Source: Coptis chinensis (lineage: Eukaryota > Streptophyta > Magnoliopsida > Ranunculales > Ranunculaceae). Taken from it: a stretch of 64,000 bases of DNA. Shown here piece by piece: positions 40,853 to 52,483 of this stretch; position 1 is the stretch's first letter; every line of letters begins with the position of its first letter. Where the stretch lies: NCBI GenBank assembly GCA_015680905.1, contig CM027381.1, forward strand, positions 90,111,501 through 90,175,500, given 5' to 3'. The translations under genes were made by a program, and so were the position numbers. The notes under the pieces are model-generated. The model saw only the letters and a program-made list of their open reading frames with translations, made no database searches and was not told the DNA's origin.

Positions 40853-42311
40853 GTGTGACTCACAAGTTACGAAGTTTACAAGATGAAAGTATGTTTCCGG
40901 AGGCGATATCCCGCTTGGGACATATGTCTTGTAGTGGTACTTTTCGGTGTGAGTGAGGATACACGGATATGTGTGATTTGGCAAATATGTGTAGTGCAAA
41001 TCGTGGAGTAGGAACTAAAGGTTGGGCTGGGTCTTTTAATAAATAAGTCAACGAGATAATTAATAAGTAAAGTAAAATATTGATTTTACGTGTGCTGGAG
41101 TTATTGCATATGATGTATATGATTTCTTATGAGAAATATATACGTGGTTTGTATGAGTTGATACTCATAAGGGATGAATGTACTCCTTGGTTGTGATATT
41201 TCCCCGTTCTCATAAGTAGACGCGTGGTTTTTAAGTAAAAGTATATGAATTGTGTGATGTTATGGATGTGAAGTGTGACTGTGAATAATATTAGTAAATG
41301 ATTCTGATTTCTATGTGACTGCGAAATGACTATAATTTGATATGTTATTACAAAAATATTAATGACTTATGATAGTTTGAGATCTATGGTTATGCACGCA
41401 TAAACTTTATGAAGTACTGATGTCATATGAATGACTACCCTTGATATAGGTATTATGATAAGTGGTATTCCCCGAATATGCAGGATCTAACCAAGGTTAT
41501 ATCAATTAGACTTAAATGGCTTAAATGAGGTTTGGTTATAAATGGAAATTTGATTGGTGAGATAAATCATTTTATTGTGATGTCTAACTCGTTTTTTGCG
41601 GAGAGGTAGGATCTATTAATCTTTTTCAGGGACGTAAAATATCCTACCCTAAGACGACGTGTTGGCTTAAAGGTAAGGTATACCAAACTCATATTTAATT
41701 AGGTTATCATATCCGCATTTAATAAATGGAATGTAAATGGTATTTATGTTGTGAGTTATTTTGAAAAGTGGGAATGATGAAAATCTTGTTATATGAGATT
41801 CTTGGAATTGGTATATTGGGGTGAAATCTTACTTGAAAAAACTACACCGTTTTGGAAAACGGAACTATATTGTCTTCCAAGTTGAAATGGTTGGTAATGT
41901 TATATTTGAAAGATTATTATATATATATTTTGTTGTTATACTTTCAGGCCAAAGAAATTCAATTTGTTGACCTATGTTTCTTTGTTTTTTGGCAACGTGG
42001 GTGTGTTCTTAGGGAACATAGATGGTGGAGTCGCGATGGATAAAGGACCGTGATTTGGAGTTACTTTTGGAGTCTTCTGGTTTAAGATTTTCTGAAGGTT
42101 ATGGTTTTGTTTTGAGAAAGATGTAATAGAGTTGGTTAGTTTCTTTGTAGTTTAATAATGTGATTTAATGATTGTTCCTTTTAGTTTTCTTTTGATTTCA
42201 GTTTTATATATATCCTGTTTGATAACAGGGTTATGGATTTTGTTTCACCCCGGGTTTCAAATGATTGAATATCATTGTTTTAAATATTGTCTGGAAATTT
42301 GGGGTGTGACA

Positions 42312-42474
42312 GAAACGGATCATCCCGAGCATACTGATTGCGTTGCTGATGTGTGTAAAGGATGTGTGAACAAAAAATTTCTAAATGTTGGTCAAGTTGT
42401 TGACTTTCTTCTAAACAACCAACCGGGTAGCGAACTGGTGGTGGCAGCAACTGACTCTAAAGTTGAACAAGTTT
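42312..42474 (+). pseudogene. LINE ORF1, end
   Basis: After the LTR-like block the LINE continues with ETDHPEHTDCVADVCKG and QVVDFLLNNQPGSEL to a stop near 42474. The motif HPEH-DCVA occurs on both sides of the insertion (also before 38172), so ORF1 probably had an internal repeat here. Confidence 0.7.
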
Positions 42475-42671
42475 GAAACACCCTCTAAACAAATCTGCAT
42501 GGGCTGACCTTGTTAATGAAGAGGATAACCGAACTCAGTCAGGCACTAGCAAGCCTACAAACGCTCCATTATGACAGCAACAAGACTTATCACCTCCCCA
42601 CACCAGACTTCAATCTGGGAAGGAGACCGCTTAATCTTCAAGATATTTTCAAATAATAAGCACTCTTCACA

Positions 42672-43605
42672 ATGAGGTGCATCTTTTGGAATGGCCATGG
42701 TATATGCAACCACAAAACCAGAGAAAGATTATTCAAGATTGCTCAAGAGAACAGTCCAGACATCATAGCCATTGCAGAGCCTAAAGTGAAGACTTCTAGT
42801 ATTCCTTTCGGCTTTCTCAACACCATTGGCTGCTCAAATACAATAATTGCAAATGCTCCAGATGAATCAGTTGCTAACTTGTGGATTTTATGGAGGAATG
42901 ACTTGCCACAACCGACTCTCATAAATTCTTCAAAGCAGCAGATTACAATAGAACTCAATGGCGATATCATCACTGTTGTTCACGCTCACAGTCTCTACAT
43001 CCAAAGAAGAATGCTATGGCTTGACCTAGCAAATCTAAATCAAAATAACCTTCCTTGGGCAGTGATAGGGGATTTTAATTCTTATTTAAGTCCTCTCGAG
43101 AAAAAAGGGGGGCAGAACCCCAACTCTTAGTGCTATGAGTGTTTTCAGAAAAGTGTTAGACGATAACCAATTGGTGGAAGCGGTGCACTCTGGAGTTACA
43201 TACACATGGTGGAATAAGCAACTTGGTAGGAACAAGATCATCAGTAAACTAGACAAAATGTTCATTAATTGGAATTGGCTTGACAAGTATGTAGGGTGGT
43301 CATACAAGGCCCTGAACAGACTCTCTTCAGATCACTCGCCTCTTGTTGGAAGGACCTACCACATCTCCAAACCTCACAATACCCCCTTTAGATTCATGGA
43401 TATGTGGTGCTCTCACCCTAGTTTTTTGCCCCTTGTTGAAGAAAATTGGCATGGCCCTATAGATGGTAACCCCTTCTATGTGCTAATCCAAAAGCTCAAA
43501 AGGCTCAAGCTGGCACTCAAGACATGGAACAAGGAGTCTTTTGGTCACATCCAGAACAACATCAGGCTAGAAACCAAAGTTCTTGAGGACTTGCAGCTTA
43601 ATTAA
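42672..43605 (+). pseudogene. LINE ORF2 endonuclease domain
   Basis: The ORF2 start MRCIFWNGHGICN is followed by PDIIAIAEPKVKT, NLPWAVIGDFNSYLSPLEKK, and in the next frame YTWWNKQLGRNKIISKLDKM and LSSDHSPLV. These are the motifs of the apurinic-type endonuclease that nicks the target for target-primed reverse transcription (catalytic E in AEPK, D and N in GDFN, D and H in SDHS). A frameshift near 43130 splits it. Confidence 0.9.
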
Positions 43606-44513
43606 ATATGAGGCAGATTGGGAGAATATCGCTTTAGAACAGGAGGTTGAGCTCCAGGAAGCTAAGCTTGACACTTTACTGGATCACAAGGCATCAATGT
43701 GGAAGCAGAAATCAGGAAACAAATGGCATAAAAAGGGTGAGAGATGCACGAAATTCTTCTTCACTATGGCCAAAATCAGAAGAAGCAAGTCCTTAATCAG
43801 AGAGATCCTTAATGATGATGGGAGATTGCTCACTGACTAGAAACAAATAGCAGAACAAATAGTAAGTCACTTCTAAGGGCAGTTCCAACATGAGGATATA
43901 CACATATATAGATGAACAACTTATTCAGAATGTTCCTAAACTCATAACCGAGGAAGAGAATCTGCAGCTCATAAGCAGACCTACAAAATATGAGATCACA
44001 AAAGCAGTTTTTAGTCTGGATTCCAGCAGTTCACCAGGACCTGATGGCTTCAATGGGCGTTTCTATCATGCTTGCTGGCACATCATTGGGAAGGAGGTAA
44101 TAAAGGCAGTTACACACTTTTTTCCACACATGTTGAATGCCCTCTAGTTTCAATGCTAATTTCTTAGTCCTTATTCCAAAAGATAAGAATACTAACAAAC
44201 TAAATAGATTTAGAGCCATTTGTATGTGTAACTTCTGTTACAAGATTGTTACCAAAGTTCTTGTAGTCAGGCTTGGAAGTGTGGCCACGAAGGTAATTTC
44301 TGAGGAACAGAGTGGCTTTATTTCCCAAAGAAATTCCACCAGAATATTGCATTAGCTTCAGAACTTGTCAATGAGCTAAAGATAAAGCGTCATGGTGGTA
44401 GCATTGGCATAAAGTTGGACATTTCACAGGCATTTGATACTCTTCATTGGGACTTTCTATGGAGGGTTCTTCAGCAGTTTGGGTTCCATGAGAAATGGAT
44501 AACTTGGATTAAT
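43606..44513 (+). pseudogene. LINE ORF2 linker and reverse transcriptase, N-terminal half
   Basis: Frames shift several times. KKGERCTKFFFTMAKIRRSK is the linker, then DSSSSPGPDGFNGRFYHACW (RT motif 0/1), LVLIPKDKNTNKLNRFRAIC, SEEQSGFISQRN and IKLDISQAFDTLHWDFLW, which contains the first catalytic Asp. It stops at WITWIN, where the copia-2 element begins. Confidence 0.9.
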
Positions 44514-45099
44514 TGTTGTGAATATAACAGTGCGGAAACAACGTTACTCACAACAAACGGATCAATCCTACACAAAGATCGATCCTTCAAACTAGACAAG
44601 ACTTCAACACCCTCCAAGCAATATCCCAACACTTCTCAATATCAAATAACAAGCATATGAAATAAAACAATCAATGTAAAAGAAGAACAAATCACAAGAC
44701 GAGATATATCGTGGTTCGGCAATTTGCTTACGTCCACACTGCGAGTTCCAAGCTTTACTAGATGTCCGGAGTAACAGATTACAAGTCTCTCTCAATTCAC
44801 TCAACTCACAAAGAATTGTTTTCTTGTAATCACTCTCTTTCTTGGTTTTTGGAAAAGTTAAATTTTCCACAAAAACTGATTTTGTTTTTATACCAAAAAA
44901 CCAAAACCGCGGTTACTGTAGCGAAGCCCACAAACAAAAGGCTCGAAGGCCGGCGGCTTCTTCGAAGCGTGGTGGGTGGTCGCGCGCTTCTTTCCGGCTG
45001 GTCGCGTAATAATTCATGGACCATGGCTGAAGTCGGACCACTCTGAGCGCGGGCGCGCTCTGAATGTGAAAAGCAGAGAAAACTCGTTTTTTCTCTACA
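44514..45099 (-). repeat. 3' LTR of copia-2
   Basis: Starts TGTTGTGAATATAACAG, ends TCTCTACA. On the minus strand the adjacent polypurine tract is ACCGAGGTGGAGAA (about 45100-45113). It contains CGTGGTTCGGC near 44710. Confidence 0.85.
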
Positions 45100-45235
45100 T
45101 TCTCCACCTCGGTGAGGTTTTAACACATAAAACCAAGCCCGAACACATCCGAGAAGATCACATCCAAGAAGAACACCTCCGGCAAAGGAAGACCATGATC
45201 AACCGCCGAAGCGGCTATGCCCACACAGGGCTCTT

Positions 45236-45830
45236 TCAAACATGTAGGATTTGGAGCAAGTCCAAACAGTGTTGGAACTTAACTCCGGTGACAACTTTCA
45301 TCAGGATATCAGCAGGATTGTCATGGGTGTCTACTTTCTCAAGTGCAACATCACCATCCTCAAGCGACATCAGGTATAAAGTGATAACGGACATCAATAT
45401 GCTTGGTCCGACCATGATGAACTTGGTTCTTCGCCAAATGAATAGCACTCTGACTATCACAATACAAAGCAACACTGTTCTGCTCAATACCCAAATCATC
45501 TAGAAGACCGCGAAGCCATAATGCCTCTTTCTTTCCTCGCCTTCTGCCATCGCCATATACTCTGCCACCGGTAGTAGATAGAGCGGTGTAGCCTGTAGCA
45601 TACACCTCCAACTAACGGTGCACCATGCATCGTAAACACATAACCCGTGAGTCGATCGTCGTCTATCTAGATCACCGCATAATCGAATCCACAAACCCAT
45701 CGACATAACAAAGTGCCTCCACCATAAACTAATCCCACATCCAAGGTACCCTTCAAGTACCTTAGTACCCATTTCATCGCCTCCCATCTTTGCTTCCCGA
45801 GATTTGCCATATATACCGCTTCCCGGGATT
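45236..45830 (-). pseudogene. copia-2 RNase H region, first copy (broken)
   Basis: On the minus strand it contains KEALWLRGLLDDLGIEQNS, ALYCDSQSAIHLAKNQVHHG and TKHIDVRYHFI, the copia RNase H end. The frame is broken by small indels relative to the better copy at 46423-46821. Confidence 0.85.
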
Positions 45831-46185
45831 TTCAGGTGCGTTAGTGTTGTCGGCGGTATATGGCAAATCACGGGAAGCAAAGATTGGGAGGCGATGAAAT
45901 GGGTACTAAGGTACTTGAAGCGGTACCTTGGATGTGGGATTAGTTTATGGTGGAGGCACTTGTTATGTCGGTGGGTTTGTGGATTTCGATTATGCGGTGA
46001 TCTAGATAGACAACGATCGACTCATTGGTTATGTGTTTACGATGCATGGTGCACCGGTTAGTTGGAGGTCTATGCTATGTGCTACGGTGCTCTATCTACT
46101 TCGGTGCGTAGTATATGGCGCGATGAGGCGATGAAAGAGGCATTATGGCTTCAGCGGTCTTCTAGATGATTTGGGTATTGAAAGG
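45484..46185. repeat. Large inverted repeat (fold-back) in copia-2
   Basis: The left arm (about 45484-45806) and right arm (about 45862-46185) are reverse complements over about 320 bp, with roughly 90 percent identity by eye and a centre near 45835. For example, GGTGCACCATGCATCGTAAA on the left answers TTTACGATGCATGGTGCACC on the right. Both arms derive from the RT/RNase H junction region of the element. Transcription through it would give a long hairpin RNA. Confidence 0.85.
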
Positions 46186-46194
46186 AAACGTTGT

Positions 46195-46290
46195 TATTGG
46201 ACCATGAGCGAAGTCGCTCCCACTCGGCGGGCCTCACGGATGTGAAAAGCAGAGAAAAACTCGTTTTTTCTCTACATTTCTCTACATTCT
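46195..46290 (-). repeat. LTR fragment inside copia-2
   Basis: ATTGGACCATGAGCGAAGTC and GTGAAAAGCAGAGAAAAACTC, then TCTCTACATTTCTCTACA, match the last about 95 bp of the copia-2 LTR. It is followed by the same polypurine-tract region (46287 on), so a second copy of the LTR-to-RNase H junction begins here. Confidence 0.8.
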
Positions 46291-46422
46291 CCACCTCGGT
46301 GAGGTTTTAACACATAAAACCAAGCCGAACACATCCAGCAAGATCACATCCAGTAAGAACACCTCCAGCAAGGAAGACTCGCAGTCAACTGCCCCGAAGG
46401 GCTATGCCCACACAGGGCTCTT

Positions 46423-46990
46423 TCAAACATGTAGGATTTGGAGCAAGTCCAAACAGTGTTGGAACTTAACTCCGGTGACAACTTTTGTCAGCATATCAGC
46501 AGGATTGTCATGGGTGTCTACTTTCTCAAGTGCAACATCACCATCCTCAACGACATCCCGTATAAAGTGATAACGGACATCAATATGCTTGGTCCGACCA
46601 TGATGAACTTGGTTCTTCGCCAAATGAATAGCACTCTGACTATCACAATACAAAGCAACACTGTTCTGCTCAATACCCAAATCATCTAGAAGACCGCGAA
46701 GCCATAATGCCTCTTTCACTGCCTCTGCCACTGCCATATACTCTGCCTCAGTAGTAGATAGAGCAGCTGTAGCCTGTAGCATACACCTCCAACTAACCGG
46801 TGCACCATGCATCGTAAACACATAACCGAGTCGATCGTCGTCTATCTAGATCACCACCGCATAATCGAGAATCCACAAACCCATCGACATAACAAGTGCC
46901 TCCACCATAAACTAATCCCACATCCAAGGTACCCCTTCAAGTACCTTAGTACCCATTTCCTTTGCCTCTCCCAATGCCGCTTCCCAGATT
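46423..46990 (-). pseudogene. copia-2 RNase H, second copy
   Basis: 132 aa open on the minus strand (46821-46423): FTMHGAPVSWRCMLQATAAL, STTEAEYMAVAEAVKEALWL, ALYCDSQSAIHLAKNQVHHG, TKHIDVRYHFIRDVVEDGDV and NPADMLTKVV. These are the full copia RNase H motifs. The catalytic D, E and D positions appear present. Upstream, the link to RT is frameshifted. Confidence 0.9.
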
Positions 46991-47940
46991 TGCCATATAC
47001 CGCCGACAACACTGGCGCCTCTGCGGAAATGTGAACTAAGTGCACACCATAGCATACATCAAACGCCCACGGCACTTGCATAAGGAACATTTGTCATATG
47101 CTTTTGTTCCTCCACTGAACTAGGAGAGAACTTAGTCGAAAGCCCGAAATGCCCGGCTAAAGGTGTAGAAACCGACTTTGCATTCTCCATACCAAATCGA
47201 AATTACTTTACGAATGTATTTTTCCGAGATACAACTATCCGCCGCTTCTTCCTATCTCTGTCAATCTCCATGCCCAATTATCTTCTTGGCTCCACCTAAG
47301 TCTTTCATCTCAAACTTAGAGCTAAGTTGAGATTTTAACTTGTCTATCTCCACCATGCTTTTGGAAGCAATAAGCATGTCATCCACATAAAGCAAGAGAT
47401 AGATGAAGTCATTACCCAAGCCTTCTAAAGTAGACCACGGCAGATCATAACCGCCCGGGTGTACTCATGTTGCATCATGAATGTGTCAAAGCGCTTTGTA
47501 CCATTGCTCGGGCGATTGCTTTAACCGCATAAAGTGACCGATTCAATTTGCATACATAATCTTCTTTCAAGAAGCGACAAACCCTTCCCGCAGGTTGTCT
47601 CATATAGATCTCTTCGCCCAAGTCCCCATGCAAAGAAAGCGGTTTTTCACATCAAGTTGCTCTAACTCCCGGTTGAAGTGGGCAACTAAACTTAATAACA
47701 CACGAATGGGCGTGATGTTTGACCACCGGGAAAAATACCTCATTGTAGTCAACTCCTTCCTTCGCGGAAAACCCTTTGCTACCACTCTTTGCCTTGTACC
47801 AAGATCTTGTCGGTTCGGGAAGGACCTCTTTCTTTCTTCGAACACCCATTTATTGCCGATAGTCCTTTTGCCCTTTGGCAATAAAACTAGGTCCCATGTG
47901 TGATTTTTATCAAGAGATTCCATCTCCGCTTGCATAGCTA
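46991..47940 (-). pseudogene. copia-2 reverse transcriptase, decayed
   Basis: The minus strand shows the RT start, MQAEMESLDKNHTWDLVLLP, KGKRTIGNKWVF, VVAKGFPRRK, IRVLLSLVAHFNRELEQLDV and KNRFL, in shifting frames. Downstream the YVDD-like region (about 47385-47350) reads LLYVDDMLIA in frame pieces. Many one- and two-base indels break it. Confidence 0.8.
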
Positions 47941-48269
47941 CTAACCAATCTCAGTAATGAGCATCTCTAATGGCTTCCTTAAAGCTATCCGGCTCATCAT
48001 CTTCGATATTCATTGCATATGCCACTAAATCCACCGACCATAAGTGTTTTCACCGGCTTCGTGCCCATACTTGTGCACTTCTTTAACTTGTCTCGTGGCC
48101 TGTGGTCACCCACTACAAGTTGCGGATGCTCTTGCTCTTCTTCCCGATTTCGTGTGGTTCCATGATTTGGTACCTCATCATGATCTAACCCATCATCTAT
48201 CAGATCGGACAACTCAAGCTCATTAGCTTGAACTTCTATAGACTCACCATTACGCCCGACTACTTCCGG

Positions 48270-49340
48270 CCATCAAAGATAACACGGAAGTCTCATCAAA
48301 GGTAACATCTCTGTGACCGGGGAACTTGTGGGCTTCTAGACACCACAATCAGATCCCTTTACCCCATTTTGAGAAGTTTTAAGAATATGGCCTTCTTAGC
48401 TCTAGGATCTAGCTTTTGCCCCTCACATGGTAGTAAGTTGTCGATCCAAACACTTTCGCAAGATACTATAATCATTTGGGTTACCGACCACACCTCATAA
48501 GGTGTCCCGCAATCTATAGCCGGGTAATTGGTGACCTATTAAGACAGTAACACGCCATGGACACCGTGATCCGCCTAATACTCTTTGCCTAGGCGGCATT
48601 AGACAATAAACATCTTGCTCTTTCAAGCAAAGTTCTATTCATCCTCTCTCGCCATTCCATTCTCATTGGCGTGCCCTTTTCCCCGATCGATTAATGCCGG
48701 GTAATTCTGTGCGCCAAGATTTAACTCTTGGAAAGGTCCATAGGTATACTTCGATTACCATTGTCGACCGTAATGTCTTTACCTTCCTATCTCGTGCGAT
48801 TCTCAACCCTTGCCTTCCACTTCTTAAATGTCTCAAACACTTCATCTTTCGATTTCATCATATACACCCACACATAGCGAGTATGATCATCAATGAATGA
48901 GACATAATAGCGGTTACCTCCTTTGGAAGCCACCCCGGAGGGTCCCCAAACATCCAGATGCACATAATCAAGGATGCCTGTTGTCGTGGTCGGTTTCGAC
49001 TTGAACTTGACTCAGATCGCTTCCCATAGACGCAATGCTCACAGTAACCCCATACTTGGCTTCTTCAAGTTCTTCAAGAACCCTCGCACGCAACTCGGAC
49101 AAACCCTTTTAACTCATATGCCCTAAACGCATATGCCACATCTTAGTGCACTCGGAATCATTACTACATGCACTCCACCGCTACATCGCCTATCACCGTA
49201 CTACCAATCGAGTATACAAGGTTCCATATTTTTGACCCTTCATAACAACTAAAGAGCCATTAACAATATTTAGGACTCCACCTTTGCCCACAAACTTGTG
49301 GCCTTTGGAATCCAAGGTACCAAGAGAAATAAGACTTTTC
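48270..49340 (-). pseudogene. copia-2 integrase, decayed
   Basis: On the minus strand, pieces read SFIDDHTRYVWVY-like residues near 48860-48900, then ERMNRTLLERARCLLSNA near 48610-48660. Upstream, near 49030-49080, is the Cys pair of the zinc-binding part. Frames shift repeatedly. No intact ORF exceeds 70 aa. Confidence 0.75.
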
Positions 49341-50520
49341 TTTAGCTCGGGAACATGTCTCACATCGGTTTAGAGTCCTCACTACACCATCATACATCTT
49401 GACCCGTGATAGTTCCAATTCCTACCGCCTTACAAAGCAACGTCATTACCCATTAAAACGGAACCACCATCAATGCTCTCATAAGAAGTAAACCACTTTC
49501 TATTAGGGCACATATGATAGGAACATCCGAATCAAGAATCCACCTCTCCGGTCATATAGTCTTGTGTGGACACAAGAGACCGAACTCATCCTCTTGAGCC
49601 CGGAAGCATATTTTGCCTCAAATTTTGCCTTACCTTTCTTGACCACCATCTCTTGTTCTTTTCTTTGGGTGAGGACAATTACTTGCGTAATGTCCTTTTT
49701 CATTGCAATTGTAGCTTGTACATGTTTTAAAGGCTTCTTTGACTTGGACCTAGAATTATCATTACTTGAATAATTTCGTCAGACGAATTTCCTCTTGCCA
49801 CTAGCCCCCGACTTGCATCAATGCTATTCTCTACACGTGTCTTCTTCATCAACTCATAAGAAAGAAGTGCACTCGAACTTCGTCAAGATCGGCGACTTCT
49901 CTCGTTTCATGAATGTAGTCATTAGATGCTCATAGCTTTTCGGCAAGGAGAATATTAAACATGCCGCTTGATCCTCATCATCCATCTTCATACCAACATT
50001 CAAATAATCCGCTAGACGCCGTGGAACTCACTAACGTGCTTTTGCATCGTTGAACCATCGACCATCATCATGTACCGATAAAGACGCTTCTTAAGGTACA
50101 TCTTGTTAAATCATGCTCTTGGTCATATACATAGACTCTAGTTTTGAGCCAAATACCGGCGGTATTTTCTCCCATCACACTATACATGACCTCATTAGCA
50201 AGACATAACCGGATTGATGAACAGGCCTCGAAGATCGAACTCTTCCCAATCATCATTACTCATACTCGCGCTTTAGATTTAATCCCCTTTAAAGCCTTGT
50301 GCAAACCTTGTTGGATAAGGATGTCCTTTACTTGGACTTGCCAAATCCTAAAGTTATTCTTCCCATTAAACTTCTACTTCAAACCTTGTGTTTGACATCT
50401 GGGAGCCATCTTTCAAGTTACACAAAATAACCAAAAAACAGGTTTCACCTCGAATTTAATCGAACACCTTGTCTACACAAATTTCGAAAGCACTAAACTC
50501 AAAATCATAGTCGATACCTA
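49341..50520 (-). pseudogene. copia-2 gag and protease, decayed
   Basis: The zinc knuckle region near 49670-49720 reads YNCNEKGHYASNC, with the first Cys lost. The protease region near 49400-49550 has a [16 protein letters not shown] run followed by [15 protein letters not shown], typical of copia proteases. The gag start is towards 50400. Heavily frameshifted. Confidence 0.75.
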
Positions 50521-50534
50521 AGCTCGATACCAAT
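50521..50534 (-). other. Primer-binding site of copia-2
   Basis: On the minus strand, two bases after the 5' LTR, TGGTATCGAGCT matches the initiator tRNA-Met complement used by plant copia elements. Confidence 0.8.
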
Positions 50535-51128
50535 TGTTGTGAATATAAGCGGTCGCGAAAACAACGTTACCCACAACAAACGGATCAATCCTACACAAAG
50601 ATCGATCCTTCAAACTAGACAAGACTTCTTCAACACCCTCCAAGCAATATCCCAACACTTCTCAATATCAAATAACAAGCATATGAAGTAAAACAATTAA
50701 TATAAAAGAAGAACAAACCACAAGACGAGATATATCGTGGTTCGACGAATTTGCCTACGCCCACATCGCGAAGTTCCAAGCTTTACTAGATGTCCGGAGT
50801 AACAGATTACAAGTCTCTCAATTCACTCACAAAGAATGAACACTCAACTCACAAAGAATTGCTCTCTTGTAATCTCTCTCTTTCTTGGTTTTGGAAAAGT
50901 TAGATTTTCCACAAAAACTGATTTTGTTTTTATACCAAAAAACCAAAACCGCGGTTACTGTAGCGAAGCCCACAAACAAAAGGCTCGAAGGGTGGCTGGT
51001 CGTGCCTCTTCCGAGCTGGTCGCTTAATTCATGGACCATGGAGCTGAAGTCAGCACTCCTCTGAAGCCTGAAGGCTCTGAATGTGAAAAGCAGAGAAAAA
51101 CTCGTTTTTTTCTCTACATTTCTCTACA
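50535..51128 (-). repeat. 5' LTR of copia-2
   Basis: 594 bp, very similar to the left LTR, with scattered small differences, many of them clustered changes at CTG/TCG-like positions. It ends TCTCTACA, after which LINE sequence resumes. Confidence 0.85.
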
Positions 51129-51700
51129 GGAGCCATCACCAGCAACTCTCTCTCTCTCTGTTCTTTTTAATGGCGGACCAATAGGATTCTTTCATGTGGA
51201 AAGAGGTCTTAGGCAGGGTGACCCTCTTTCACCCTTGCTCTTTGCCTTTTGGAAGAATGCAAAAGCGTAAGTATCCACATCATGGCGAAAACAACAAGAT
51301 TAAAAGAATGGTTCAAACTCCACTCATACAAGCCTCACTCACCTCATGTTTGCAGACAACATCTTCCTCTTTTGCAATGCCAACAAAAGAACTCTTAGAA
51401 ATCTGATGGGAATTTTGGATAGATATCAATCCACTTATGGACAGAAAATAAGCAAAGCTAAATTCAAGTTTTTCTTAAGCAAGATGCATCACCATAGAAA
51501 AGAGGATATCAAGGAAATGCTAGGCATTAAGGAGGGAGAGCTACCACAAAAATACCTCGGAGTCCCTCTCTTCCAAGGTAGAATTACAAAAGATCACATG
51601 GCCCCACTCATTGAGAAGATAAGAGCAAGAATTACAAGTTGGGTAGGGAAGAGCCTCTTTTTTAGGGAAAAACACCGCTAGTGAAACATGTACTAAATAG
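51129..51700 (+). pseudogene. LINE reverse transcriptase, C-terminal half
   Basis: Resumes after copia-2 with LSVLFNGGPIGFFHVERGLR and QGDPLSPLLFAF. Then comes the catalytic box as MFADNIFLFC, where the usual FADD reads FADN. LGILDRYQST-type residues, KYLGVPLFQGRI and ITSWVGKSLFF follow. The loss of the second Asp would kill polymerase activity even if the frames were repaired. Confidence 0.88.
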
Positions 51701-52483
51701 CATCCCAATTCACAACATGGCCATATACAAATGGCCATTTGCGGTTCGAAAAAAGAGTGTGAAAGGATGATCAGAAATTTTCTTTGGACGGCAAAGCAAT
51801 AGAAAAAGTTCATAACAAGTGGCATGGGACAAAGTGTGCAAGCCTAAGCAAGGAGGACTCTGCCTTAAAAATTTAAAGACATTAACATGTCTATGCTTGA
51901 TGAAACTTGCACGGGGAATCCTTACATAAGACAACAATTGGGCTAGATACATGAAAGAAAAGTACTTTGACAAAGCAAGCGGGCGAAAAGGAAATCCTCA
52001 ATTGTTCTGAGGATGGGGAATTAGATGGGCATATGGACAACACAATTACAGATCTGAATACTATGAAGAACTTAGGCTTGAACACTAAAGCTAGAATGGG
52101 CCCAAAATGCTAGAATGCTAATCGGTAATTTGCCTCCTAAAGGTATTATGAAGATGAATGCGGATGGGGGGCGCCAGAGGCAATCTGGGCATAGCGGGGA
52201 TGGGGAGTGGTGTTCAGGGGATCATAAAGGTACAGTCAAAGGCACTTACATAAGAGGAATAAGAGTGGCAAACGAACTATGAGGTAGAATGCACAACTAT
52301 CATAGAGGGCTTAAACATGGCAATTCAACAAGGGTGGCAACACATATGGGTAGACACTCGATTAGGTTTGCTGACTGCAAAAAGCATTTCAAGACGATTG
52401 AGGTTCTATGGAAGTTGAGAGCACAATGGGACAAGATCAAACACTCGACATTTGGCTCCACTTCACTAGCACTTGGAGAGAAG
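51701..52483 (+). pseudogene. LINE ORF2 C-terminal part with RNase H start
   Basis: Fragments in shifting frames: VLNSIPIHNMAIYKWPF, a WTGKAIEK-like run, GGLCLKNLKTLTCLCLMKLA and YMKEKYFDKASGRKGNP. Near 52140 is PPKGIMKMNADGG, the start of the RNase H domain of plant L1 elements. It is cut at 52483 by copia-4 and finishes at 60020. Confidence 0.8.

Larger units (their letters stand above)
38175..42311. mobile_element. LTR-like block of 4.1 kb (probable solo LTR) inside the LINE
   Basis: Begins TATAACACCCCG and ends GGGGTGTGACA. This resembles the TGTAACACCCC...GGGGTGTGACA ends of large gypsy LTRs such as Del/Tekay. Flanks are TAAAC (38170-38174) and GAAAC (42312-42316), a 5-bp duplication with one mismatch. 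It contains no coding domains, only tandem repeats and a MITE. LINE ORF1 resumes right after it. A copy of the same 5' end begins at 63889. A solo LTR fits best, but a non-autonomous element with no separate LTRs cannot be excluded. Confidence 0.7.
44514..51128 (-). mobile_element. Ty1/copia retrotransposon (copia-2), rearranged, inside the LINE
   Basis: LTRs at 44514-45099 and 50535-51128 begin TGTTGTGAATATA and end TCTCTACA. On the minus strand, from the 5' LTR at the right: primer-binding site, gag, protease, integrase, RT and RNase H. Near the 3' LTR the RNase H region is present three times, once inverted, together with an LTR fragment. The flanks TTAAT (left) and GGAGC (right) do not match, so no target duplication remains. 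The interrupted LINE RT continues across it. ORFs are full of frameshifts. Confidence 0.88.
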
